Positions 9,244 through 18,366 of a stretch of DNA of 26,213 nt are shown here, piece after piece. The position numbers and the translations under genes are program-made. Position 1 is the stretch's first letter. Every line of letters begins with the position of its first letter. Below the pieces are notes generated by a model. The model had not been told where the DNA came from and searched no databases. It worked only from the letters and a program-made list of their open reading frames with translations. The DNA is from Allomyces arbusculus (Eukaryota > Blastocladiomycota > Blastocladiomycetes > Blastocladiales > Blastocladiaceae). The stretch spans positions 1 to 26,213 of the forward strand of contig JADHYV010000141.1 in the NCBI GenBank assembly GCA_027604705.1, given 5' to 3'.

Positions 9244-11014
9244 ATGCGGGAGCACGACGCGCTGGCAGCGGCTGTGCTCTCCAAGGCCACGATGATTCAC
9301 CAAAACCTCGACGCCAACTTCATCGGCCGCGATGAATACATCCGTGTGCTCCTTCTCGGCCTCCTCACGGGTCAGAACGTGCTCGTTCTCGGTCCCCCCG
9401 GTACCGCCAAGACGGCAGTCATCAGTGATTTCTTTGCTCGCATCAAGGCCGTGTCGACAGTAACGCATGGCGGGCGTGACTGGTCCAGCACGCACTTGCA
9501 AGAACTGATTGGTACCATGTCGGAGATCGTCGCAGTTGATGATGTCTTCGAGGTCAAGAGCAAGGTTTGCTCAATCTGGATCAGCTTGCTCGACCAGCGT
9601 TTGTTTTGCCAAGGATCGGCGCAGTTGCATTTTGTGGCGGCGACGTCCGACCAAATACCTTTTGATCCGGACCACGTGCGGCTCCTCGACCGATTCCCAC
9701 TTCGCGTTTTTGTCGATGGGCTCGACGACGAGAGGCTCGACCTTTTGCTGGATGCATCCCCCCCACTGGGCCGGAATCGCGCTGCAGCGCAAGCTGAGTC
9801 TGACGTGACCCAACTAGACTTCAGGACCGATGTGTATGCGCTCCTCGATGCAGTCAACGAGGCTCCTGCGTTGCCTTTACCTATTGACGTCAAGGCCATG
9901 ATCCTCGATTATGCCCGCTTTGCCAATGGGCTCAACTTGACGGGCGAAGCATCGCCTTCGCCCAAGGTCGTGCAGACGCAATCGCGCGAAGTTTATTGCA
10001 GCAACGTGATTACGAACCGCGGCATTGTTGCGTTTTCGGGCACGTTGCGCGTCATTGCCTTTTTACACGGCCGCGGCTCGACTCCATGTGCCCTCGACGT
10101 GTTTCCGCTCACTTACATGTCTTGGCACACCGCGGCGCAGCGTAAAGTGGTCGCTGCCAGGATGCTTGACAAGTTGCACGATGCACTGCCCGCACTCATC
10201 GAGAACAACGGTGCTGATTGGGGCTACGACGCGATTCGCACCCATTTGTTCATTCCGGACGCTATCAAGGCCATGCTCTACTCGCAAATTCTCGCCGATA
10301 TGGTGCAATTTGGGCTCGCGGATGCGGTCGTGGACCTGCTTCGAATTCCAGACGTGGATCCGTCGCACAACAGTGGCTTATTGCTGCAGGCGGCCATGGA
10401 CGGCCAGCATCACTCGCTCTTGTCCATGCTGCGGCTCGACAGCCGGATCGATACAACCGCGTTGGATCAACATGAGGAGGAGGAAGCGCGCCAACTCGCA
10501 GTCCGTGATGAGGAGACTCAAGACGAGGGGAAGAGCGGGTGCGAGAGTGAAGTCGAGGCGCGGGAGATCGCATTTCCGACTGGAGACGACGTGGACAAGG
10601 CAGTGGGCGGAGACAGTTTTAGAACAATTGCGGCGAGCGAAGAGGGCGCGCAACAAGTTATGGCGAAGGTGGAGGAGCAGAAGCAGGTTTTACCAGTCGT
10701 GGTGGGCGAATTTGAAACGCGAGGAGAGAAGCGGGTGGAGAAGCAGGAGCAGGACGCGGCCGAGGAGCGTGCGCTCGAGTTGGCGGAAAAAATGCTCGAT
10801 GGGACTCGTCCGCCCGATTTGCCGGCGCTGCAGCGCCTGAGCACTCTCGCAAGCGAACGAGGTACGCGGTGGGCAGGCAGGCCCTCACCAAGTCGTCTTG
10901 GAACCTCAAAGCTCACGCTCGCCTTGACCTCTCATAGACGACTTGATCACGCTCTCGGCGGCAAAGGTGTATCACGGCCGACACGTCGGTGAAGATGACT
11001 GGATCATCCCGTGA
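9244..11014 (+). CDS. MoxR/RavA-like AAA+ ATPase with ankyrin-like and Glu-rich regions
   Basis: Exons 9244-10861 and 10938-11014 (intron GTACGC...TCATAG, 76 nt) give 564 residues ending at TGA 11012-11014. The N-terminal third is a MoxR/RavA-type AAA+ module: FIGRDEYIRVLLLGLLTGQN, Walker A GPPGTAKT (50-57), Walker B region VAVDDVF (Asp99, Asp100), sensor-1 region AATSDQIP (Asp136), and LLDRFPLR with Arg150. Such ATPases usually act as chaperone-like remodellers and in bacteria are paired with VWA-domain proteins; no VWA domain is seen here. Two positions differ from the usual family: Walker B Glu is Asp, and the sensor-1 Asn is Asp. Residues about 355-400 look like degenerate ankyrin repeats (DLLRIPDVDPSHNSG...AAMDGQHHSLL). 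Residues about 405-515 are Glu-rich and probably coiled coil. The ATG at 9244 is my choice; 8896 is possible. In the inverted copy the frame continues past DWIIP into the beta-rich tail, so the stop here may be secondary. Confidence 0.7.
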
Positions 11015-12062
11015 GCGATCCGACCAGCTTGATGGGCGAGGCGCTGCGAGTTCGCGTGTGCTGGCTCAATGTATGTCACACCTTCATCTCATCCGCCCAT
11101 CAGCTCGAGGATCATCGCGGCATTTAACTGACGCTCTGAATCACTTCGGATTTCGACAACGGCGCTCCTGGTCCCCAACGGCTCGTGGGAGCTGCGCGTG
11201 CGGCTCAAGTCGCCATCCTACCGGCTTCCGAAAAACAACGTTGAAGTCACCCTCCAAGCCCCAGTCATTGGCCCGGAAAACCAACTCGGGTGGGAGTCCC
11301 GCACGATCTGCGTCGACGACGTGGGAGTCCCGCACGATCTGCGTCGACGACATTCAGCTGCCGTCTACAGACGACCAGCACGTGCAATGGCGCGTACCGG
11401 TTGAACCCGTCCAAATTGGATCGGCGCTCGGATTCAACAAGCTCTCGTTGGGCCTGATGAAGATGCCGAACGTGTATCACTTCGACGATTTGTATTTGAA
11501 CACGGTCAAAGTGTACCGCGTGGAGTCTGTGGCACCGATTGGCGGCTCGTCGTCGTCGTCGGCCCTTGATTTTCCACCAGTTCTGTCCAAGCTCAGCAAT
11601 ATTGCCGCGTCCGCGTCTTTGTCCAACGCACCTGTCGTCATTGCCCCAGCTCTCATTACCGGCGCGCAATCGCACTTCGTCGATCCTATTCACCCAGACG
11701 ATCGCACGATTCGGGACCCGCGGTGGGACGATCTTGCTGCGACTGCCGGGCCAAATCGCTCACCCGTTGACGCCGGGCCCACGCGCACATGGCGGCCGTC
11801 CCCTGGGTCGCACATTGTCATGGACGACGTCGGCCGAGCACATCAGCAGGTGGACGTTCGCGCCCTCGCCAACGTCGGGCGCATCCTGCAGGGTTCAGCC
11901 AACGAGCATGGCGTCGATTTTCCGCCGCCACCACCGTACGAGCCGCGGGATTCTCTGCAAGGGGAGGCTGCTCAGAGCCCGGGCCTGGGGGTGGCGGATT
12001 CGGACATGGACGAGGGCGAGAACGTTCCGGACTTGGAGGCGGCAATGCCAGGCCTGGAATAG
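11015..12062 (+). pseudogene. Beta-rich PPxY tail of the ATPase locus, out of frame
   Basis: This continues the ATPase locus in the same order as the inverted copy at 1.2-2.2 kb. Compared with that copy, one base is missing at about 11010 (after DWIIP), the acceptor before the ATTTCG exon near 11150 reads CGG where the inverted copy has CAG, and a perfect 31-bp tandem duplication at 11290-11351 shifts the frame in LGWESRTICVDD. From 11352 to the TAG at 12060 the frame is open. It contains RVPVEPVQIGSALGFNKLSL, MPNVYHFDDLYLNTVKVYRV, a Ser/Ala/Pro linker, MDDVGRAHQQVDVRALANVG and DFPPPPPYEP near the end. The FDDLYLNTVKVY part recalls jelly-roll or carbohydrate-binding-like beta domains, but this is weak. 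PPPY is the classical ligand of WW domains, including Nedd4/Rsp5-type ubiquitin ligases. The tail may have been part of the ATPase protein or a separate neighbour gene. Confidence 0.6.
11290..11351. repeat. Perfect 31-bp tandem duplication
   Basis: The 31 bases at 11290-11320 (starting GTGGGAGTCCCGCACG) are repeated without a mismatch at 11321-11351. The length is not a multiple of three, so the coding frame shifts. The inverted copy at 1.9 kb has only one unit. Confidence 0.97.
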
Positions 12063-12859
12063 AGTGAGTCAGCCGTTTTTGTGGAAGAAAGTGCCGTTCA
12101 GTCCTCCGAAACGAGGCGCGAAGAGTCGCTGGTGTCTTATGCAATATTGTGGTTCGTTGGATAGTCTCTGTCCAATATTTCGCTCCAACGTATGTTCATT
12201 ATCACAGAATATGTGTGTTGGCGATCATCCTGCGGGTTAAACACAAACGAGGCTGGAGCCGTCCACTTTTTCACAAATGCCAGTACCTTGCGCAGGAAGC
12301 GGCTCCAGACGGTGAAGAGCAATGGCGCCTGTTTGAAAATCAGGAAGCGGAACGGCCCGCTCTTGTAAAGCATCCTGACCAATGGGACTGGGCGAGTTGC
12401 GTGACGGGCGCGATTGTTCCTGCAAAGCGCAATTTGATGCATCAGGATCCAAAGAAAAAGCATTGGGTCATGTAGCTTCTCTACCCTCTTTTATTGTTCT
12501 CGGATTAAACCCAATCCCCTTTAGATCTCACAATGTGAACTGCAGAAAAGCTTCGTGCATCCTTCTTCGTTCTCGACTTGACTGACCTGGGACGGGTTGC
12601 TGCTGCGTGAATATGCCTGTTCCCATTTCACACAGTAGCAACAATGATTGACCCAAGATGCAGGAATGTCGCTGCGCAAACAAGAGCCGGAGGGAAATCA
12701 GGGAAATTAGTGGTGATAGCTCGACTCACCGGAGTGTGTAATCATGGAGGTGCAGACGCTGTTCGTGGATGCTTCAGAGGCAAGTCGGGCAACGATGTGG
12801 CCCTGTTGCAAATACAGTACTCCCATATCAATCATTGACGCCGGCCCGCTGACTTGCCA
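12063..12859. other. Intergenic stretch, nothing recognised
   Basis: Two overlapping open frames of 108 codons on opposite strands (12149-12475 plus, 12137-12463 minus) cover the first half, but neither shows domains, a good start context or relation to a known family. The remainder is less GC-rich and has no open frame of note. Confidence 0.4.
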
Positions 12860-13190
12860 AGTCCGTTGACGGCCCACGCTTGGCCCTCCTCGACACCAAC
12901 CCTACGTCATCCTCGTCATCGGCATGCCGCCCGCGCTTCTACTTGTCGCGTTTGTCGACATACGACAGCACGTCCGCATTGTCATTGACCGCCCCACCAA
13001 GATCCTCGTTCAGGTTGAGCAACTCGTTGGTGAGCCCGACGCGCTCGAGCTGACTGCGCTTCTTCTTGTGCAGCGCATCCAGTTGACACACAGCATTTGA
13101 TATTCTCGTACGCCTGCCGGTCGGCGAAATGCTTGTGACTCGAATCGGCAGCGGCCGATTTCCTGCGCACCAGGACTTCCGCCAGCTTCA
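12860..13190 (-). pseudogene. Partial duplicate of neuroguidin C-terminal region
   Basis: About 330 bases match the minus-strand neuroguidin coding sequence at 13685-14020 closely by eye, from the HKHFADRQAYE block through the region that in the intact gene reads VGLTNELLNLNEDFGG and SYVDKRGKKKRGRHADDED. Stops and frame changes break it, and both ends are abrupt. It lies about 400 bases beyond the 3' end of the intact gene in the same orientation, so it is a tandem partial duplicate. It is much better preserved and longer than the scrap at 800-871. Confidence 0.88.
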
Positions 13191-13199
13191 CTCCCACCG

Positions 13200-13590
13200 C
13201 ATCGACTTGGACACCTTCCTGTAACCGGTTTACTCAAAACGAACGTCGCGGCACTTCCAATCTGACCTTGCCTTCACCGTCCGCCAATTCTCAGTCGATC
13301 AGATCATAAACTTGAATTGAATCGTGGCAACGATGATGGTGCGTAGGTGAAGGCCGGCGCGTGCAGGGTCTCGTGCGATGCGAGCTACCGGTAGGGAATG
13401 ACGAAGGATCACAAGAATCCTTCGTTCAAATTCATGATGCGGTTGTAATTTGGCGGGGCTATTGAGGGACAGGAATGACGGTCTTCCGTTCGTGGAGGTG
13501 AGATAGCTGGCAGCAAGAAGCGCACATGACGTTCTGAGAGCAAGACGGTCCACACAAGCAAAAATGTGTTAGATTGAGCACCCCCGATCA
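13200..13590. other. Intergenic stretch between neuroguidin and its fragment
   Basis: No supported gene. Less GC-rich than its surroundings. It must hold the 3' end and polyadenylation region of neuroguidin. One copy of ATTGAGCACC, also found in the hairpin at 7.2 kb, lies near 13574. Confidence 0.4.
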
Positions 13591-14797
13591 TCATTGACGA
13601 CCCGCCGACTTTCGGCGCTTGTTTTCGCGCCCGACTGTGCGATGCAAACTGCGCTTGGCCGCCGTCTTGCGCTGCGCAAAGTCAGACGACGGCCCGCGCT
13701 TGGTGCTCCTCGACACCAGATCCACATCATCCTCGTCATCAGCATGCCGCCCGCGCTTCTTCTTGCCGCGTTTGTCGACATACGACAGTACGTCCTCGAA
13801 ATCCGCCGCATCGTCATCGACCGCTCCACCGAAATCCTCGTTCAGGTTGAGCAACTCGTTGGTGAGCCCAACGCGCTCGAGCTGACTGCGCTTCTTCTTA
13901 TCCGCGCGCGTCCAATTGACACGCAGCATGTGCTCCTCCTCGTACGCCTGCCGGTCGGCAAAATGCTTGTGAATCGACTCGGCGGCCGCCGAATCGCTGC
14001 GCACCACATCTGACCCGCGCACTTCTGGCGCATCGCCAAATTCGTCCTCGAGGTCGCGAGCGAGTCGAGCTGACGCAGCCGACCGTAATGCGCGCTGGGC
14101 CGCACGGTCGGCTTTCCGGCCGTCGTCATAGTGGACCGGCGCGAGTTTCGGCGGGCGGTAGACGCCCGTGCGTGACGTGGTCCCGCCCTTAGCGTCCTCC
14201 TCGTCGGCGTCAGACGCGGACGCGTCGGCACCCTCGTTTTCATCGTCGTCGTCGTCAAAGTTGGCCACGTTGGGCTTGAACGAGAGCGCGTCCGACGACG
14301 CGGAGGTCGATTCGGTCGCCTTGAGCAACTTGTCGATGCGGTACTTGAGTTTGGTCTCCATGGGCTTGATTTTCTCCATGATCACGCGCAGGTCGAGGAG
14401 CGAGTCGAGCGCGGGCGACGCGGTCGGCGCCTGGCCCGCGAGTTTCGTGTGCGCAACGTGGCAGAGGCCCGTAAGATAGGTCATCATGCAATCTGAGGAG
14501 CACGGGATGCAGTCAGCGAGCCGGTCTTGGGCCATCGTGAACGGGGCGGGGCGCGCGTACGGTTCTTGACTTCGAGGAACGACAGACCCTTGGCTGAGGG
14601 CTTGATCCTGGTCGTCACGATCAATGTGGCGTCAGCCCACCATATTTGAGTCTCTGAGTCGTTCAATCGGTCGTGATTGCCACGCACTTATCCGTGAGCG
14701 GTTCGACGGCGGTCTTGACTTGCAGCGCGGCATCCTGGAGGTCCTTGAGCAGCGCCTGAAACTCTTGCCTCGGGTCCTTGATCGATGTTGCTGCCAT
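13591..14797 (-). CDS. NGDN: Neuroguidin / Lcp5-like Sas10 family protein
   Basis: Three exons on the minus strand (14797-14688, 14607-14561, 14492-13591) with introns of 80 and 68 nt give 352 residues, close to the 315 of human neuroguidin. The family (yeast Lcp5) belongs to the small-subunit processome in the nucleolus and is needed for 18S rRNA maturation. Joining the exons restores the family hallmark KGLSFLEVKNH (residues 43-53), split by the second intron just before the His codon. It is followed by a Sas10-type helical region with VIMEKIKPMETKLKYRIDKL, an acidic disordered part (DDDDENEGADASASD), YRPPKLAPVHYDD, the FADRQAYEEEHMLRVNWTRADKKK block, and a basic tail (KKRGRH, ENKRRKSAGRQ) fitting nucleolar import. 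The start ATG at 14797 is the first in frame. The gene diverges from the hydrolase at 15114 across about 316 bp. Parts of its C-terminal coding region are duplicated at 12860-13190 and 800-871. Confidence 0.93.
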
Positions 14798-15113
14798 TTC
14801 GCGTCGGTTTGCTGTTGTTGAAGTGGGTTGACGCGGCCTGAGCGAGAAGTGGAGCGCTGGTGGAGGTGGGTGTGTTGACACGGTCACGCACGCGCAGGTG
14901 ATCCGTTGTAAAGTCAGCATTTCGCTACTCATCGCGTTGCATTGCCGTGCCTTCCGGCAAAGCTGTTGGACTGTGATCATCGCTGCAAACGATGCAAACT
15001 GCCGAAAACGACGACAAAGTCTTCAACAGGTTGGCGCACTAGACGCGCTCATGCTCGATTTGGATGTGGACCAAGTGTTGCCAAGCCGCTAAAGCACCTG
15101 CACGCCCAACACA
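14798..15113. promoter_or_regulatory. Shared divergent promoter region
   Basis: This 316-bp stretch separates the neuroguidin start (minus) from the alpha/beta-hydrolase start (plus), so both promoters must lie in it or in leader introns. No TATA box is visible. Short open frames here lack any support. Confidence 0.5.
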
Positions 15114-16367
15114 ATGTCGACAACGCCAGCATTCCGAGCCGCACTGGTCCCGCTGGGCCGCCTGCAGCTCTTGACGCGTTTACCCAAGACAAAGCACCGC
15201 GAAGTGACGCTGTATATCAAGGGTCAGTTGTTACCGTTGCCGTGAACGCGTTTTGAGGTATCGATGGTGTACTCAACAAGCTTGTGAACAATCCAGGCTT
15301 TCTTGCGGAGGGCGAGGACCCGAAAGACTTCCACGCGTGGTTGACGAGCCACCAGATACTCGCGCTTTCGCCCAAGCACAACTGGGTATGCCCATACCCG
15401 TGCACTCGTCATGATCGTTATGAACGAGTCCTCACCGACCGCACCATCTCCCGCAGAACAGGACGGCCTGAGCTTCGGGTACTCGTGGCACTCGGGCATT
15501 TTCCCACACATCTCCACCGTCCCGGTCCCCGTCGCGACCCTCGGCACCGTCGCCGCGCGCTTACTCTCCCTGCGCAAACTGACCCCCGTCGGGCTCGCGA
15601 CCTCGCTCGCGGTTGACGCCGCCCTAAATCTCGGCAAACTCGCTGTCCAATTCGCGGGCGCAGCGCAGCGCTCTGCCGACGGCGCACCGCATCTCGCTGA
15701 GACCCTGCTCAATTTGCGGCGCGAGTACGACCACGTGCGCGTCGTCGCGCACTCGCTTGGGTGTCGACACCTGTGCCACGCGCTGGCGCTGCTCGACCCA
15801 AACGACCGCCCAGACACTGTGCATTTCTGCGCGCCCGCCATGACGAATGCCGTGTTCCGCCGCGCGCACGAGCGCGGTGGGTTTGATCCCGAGTCTGAGA
15901 ACGAGAACAATGAAGCGCGGCAATGGGGCGACCCGCACTCAGAGCCCCCTCCTCTCCCTCCCGTCATCCCGCTCGCGCGCCGCTCTGAATTCGTCTACTG
16001 GACCCCGCAGGACGCGGTCCTCGGCACATTGTTCCGCGCGGCCAATATCGGGTCTGCGGCACTCGGCCACGTCGGGATCGTGCCGCCGATCCCAGACCCG
16101 CCGCTGACTCCCGCGCAGGTCGTGCGGCACGCTGACGGGTCGCAGCTTGTGGCGCGGCCCCACGTGGGTGCGAACGACGATGTGATGCATGGCGGAATGG
16201 TGTCGCATCCATGGGTTCGTGCGCCGCTGAAGATCGAGGCCGTGGATGTGTCGGATTTCTTTGGCCGGTCGCCCGTGCGCGCAGTGCATACGGGGTACGC
16301 GGCCGGGTTTCACTTCTTTGCGCGGGAGTATTGGAGTGGGGTCACGGACGGTGATTCGACGGAATGA
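15114..16367 (+). CDS. Alpha/beta-hydrolase (esterase/lipase-like)
   Basis: Exons 15114-15222, 15297-15385 and 15462-16367 (introns 74 and 76 nt) give 367 residues. Splicing joins VTLYIKG to FLAEGEDPKDFHAWLTSH, then HNW to DGLSFGYSWHSGIFP; without the introns the frame meets stops. The nucleophile elbow is AHSLG with Ser164, after the strand HVRVV. The following HFCAPAMTNAVF and EFVYWTPQDAVLG are the expected later strands, with Asp of TPQD a candidate acid and a C-terminal His (VHTGY or FHFF) a candidate base. The first part (IKGFLAEG) corresponds to the oxyanion-loop strand. This resembles uncharacterised eukaryotic and bacterial hydrolases that recognise a GFL...W...H pattern; I cannot name the substrate. 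No signal peptide is present. An alternative 35-nt first intron ending at 15257 is possible but shorter than all others here. It converges with the gene ending at 16472, leaving 104 bp between stops. Confidence 0.85.
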
Positions 16368-16471
16368 ACAGCGGCTGCGATGCTTTTATATATTCAGGTT
16401 GTTTGTCGGTCAACAAGGGGGGAGGGTAGGTATCGGCCAAAAAAGACAGGACGGAACGGCTTGCTCGTCCA

Positions 16472-18166
16472 TCACACGGCGGCGTGCGGCAGCACCACAA
16501 CGTTCTCCACCATGACCGGCCGCGGCCCAGCGACGACTGTGACCAGACCATCAATCACGCGTTCGGCGCCACGGCACACGGCCGCGGGCCACCGACCGAC
16601 GCGCTCGGTCCGCGCGAGCCCGTGCACGTGGTCTGCGAGGAACCGCAGGTACTCGGCCACATACCCGCGCAGCGACACGTACGCGGCGGCCAGGTGCACG
16701 AGCGGCGCGACAAGCGGGTGCCAGGTGCCCATGGGCATAGCGGAGCGGCGTTGGACGGCAGTACGCTTGGATCCTGCCGACGACGAGGCAGTGCTGGCTG
16801 TACCCTTGCGCGACCGCACGGAGACAGACGGGCTGGCCGTCGCGGTCGTGGACGCGGTCGCGGTGCGTGTCCGTGGAGTTCCGCGCGACGATGTGTTCGT
16901 GGATGCGAGTCGCGGGGACGAGGTGGACGTTGTGCACGCGAGTCCCGGGCGCAACCACCGTTGCAGGGCGACCGCGGTCGAAATGAGCAGGCCCTCGACG
17001 GACCAAATCGGCGGGAGTGACGGTTTAGGATCCGACACCCTTGCGCGTCCGGGTAGCGGGATCGATGGCGACGGCAGCGCGAGCGTGTCGGGCGCCGAGA
17101 GCGTCTCCGACTCAAGCCCGCACGCGCTCGACGCGTACGACGGCACTTCGTCAAATAGTGGCAAATGGAACCCGGGCCGCGGTGAATCGAGATAGGTCAT
17201 AACCGCGGCCTGTGCGACAGGCGGGCACGGGTCGAGTCGGATCGCGAGTGCGCGCCCGCCGGTGCCCGGGTAATTCAAGTCCGTTCGGTCTTCTTCACTT
17301 TCCGCGTACGGTGACGGGGTGATCGTCCAAATCACAGCTTCGGCGGGCAGGTTCTTCGAACACGGGTCGTCAAGCGGGAATGTGACGTGCACGCACACCT
17401 GGTGCGGAATTCCCGTGCGCACGACCGCATCCAAGTTGCGGCACAGCGCCATCAGGTCGGCCGTTTCGCTCGCGAGGCTCAAGACAGGCTTGCCCGTGAC
17501 GCGCGCGCCGTAGGGTGCCAGCGGGACAGCGATATCAATCACGCCCATGCGCGACACGTGCAAGAAGATGGTGGTCGCTGACGGCGGGCCCGTCGCCGTC
17601 ACGAGCGCGGGTGGCGGGGCTGGGCAGAGACCGAGTGGCGAGCAGGCGAGATCCGGGGCGAGGAGCGGTGCTGGGGTTGGCACGAGCAGCGTTGCCGCCG
17701 GGTCAGCGAGGTGCGCAACGAGCGGGGCAATCAGCGAGACGAGGACGACGACGGATTCGATGGGCGGGTCGGCGCCCGCTGCGGGTGGGACGGCATGCGC
17801 GCACACGGCGTACTCGGGCGAGGCGAGATGCAGCGTGTCCATGATCTGGAGCGGGAACGGCAACGGCGAGCCGCGCTGGAACGGGGCAAATGGCCCAGGA
17901 GCCATTCCCGCGGCAGCGTATGGCCCGTGGCCATGGATATCGTTGACGATCCATTGACCAGCTTTGGGATCCGGTCGGGAAACGACGAGCAGCCAGTGCG
18001 CTCGGTGCGGGCAGACCTCGAGCGAGTGCGGCAGAGCGGCTGCGGCTGTGTCGTCACTTGGGTCAGCTGGAAGATCACACCCGTTGCTCATGATTGCGGG
18101 CTGTTGAAGCAAGTCGTTTGGCCAGAATGGCGCGCCTGAAGGTGGGGAAGGGACAAGCGACGCCAT
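16472..18166 (-). CDS. Unrecognised 564-residue protein
   Basis: One uninterrupted frame of 564 residues from ATG 18166; I do not recognise it. Three regions are visible. The N-terminal 330 or so residues look folded, with hydrophobic strands (HWLLVVSRPDPKAGQWIVND, ESVVVLVSLIAPLVAHL, GVIDIAVPLAPYGARV) and an acidic loop (YAESEEDRTDLN). A Ser/Thr/Arg-rich linker follows (roughly residues 400-470), probably disordered and possibly phosphorylated. The C-terminal 95 residues appear helical (VHLAAAYVSLRGYVAEYLRF, GAERVIDGLVTVVAG). No signal peptide or clear membrane span is seen. Length, lack of stops and consistent hydrophobic patterning argue that it is real. It lies convergent to the hydrolase and divergent from pICln, whose starts are 200 bp apart, so they may share a promoter. 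Confidence 0.7.
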   Translation of the reverse strand: MASLVPSPPSGAPFWPNDLLQQPAIMSNGCDLPADPSDDTAAAALPHSLEVCPHRAHWLLVVSRPDPKAGQWIVNDIHGHGPYAAAGMAPGPFAPFQRGSPLPFPLQIMDTLHLASPEYAVCAHAVPPAAGADPPIESVVVLVSLIAPLVAHLADPAATLLVPTPAPLLAPDLACSPLGLCPAPPPALVTATGPPSATTIFLHVSRMGVIDIAVPLAPYGARVTGKPVLSLASETADLMALCRNLDAVVRTGIPHQVCVHVTFPLDDPCSKNLPAEAVIWTITPSPYAESEEDRTDLNYPGTGGRALAIRLDPCPPVAQAAVMTYLDSPRPGFHLPLFDEVPSYASSACGLESETLSAPDTLALPSPSIPLPGRARVSDPKPSLPPIWSVEGLLISTAVALQRWLRPGLACTTSTSSPRLASTNTSSRGTPRTRTATASTTATASPSVSVRSRKGTASTASSSAGSKRTAVQRRSAMPMGTWHPLVAPLVHLAAAYVSLRGYVAEYLRFLADHVHGLARTERVGRWPAAVCRGAERVIDGLVTVVAGPRPVMVENVVVLPHAAV

Positions 18167-18366
18167 CGACGTTGCGAGCAGCTGGGCGCGGACGCGACGA
18201 CGTGGAGCAGACGCGCGAGACGCGAGACGTTATGCGACCGCACCGGTGCATCCCGTGGCAAACACGCAGCCTTTCGAAGCGTGATCGCTCCATTCTGTCG
18301 TCCTTCGCCTGTTACCAACTTCCACCACGAACCCAAGCTCTTTAGACAAGACTGCAAACGTCAGTC

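Noticed and set aside
11012-11103. Intron starting at GTGAGC to rescue the ATPase frame
   Set aside because: Joining to the available downstream AG sites soon meets a stop, and the inverted copy reads straight through here as coding sequence.
12137-12475. Overlapping 108-codon frames on both strands
   Set aside because: The minus frame has hydrophobic stretches, but no start context, homology within the window or splice structure supports either.
15223-15257. A 35-nt first intron in the alpha/beta-hydrolase
   Set aside because: A 74-nt alternative ending at 15296 matches the other introns in size and gives the better motif IKGFLAEG.
15224-15967. 247-codon minus-strand frame over the alpha/beta-hydrolase
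   Set aside because: It lies opposite a plus-strand gene with intact catalytic motifs and spliced joins, and has no protein-like features.
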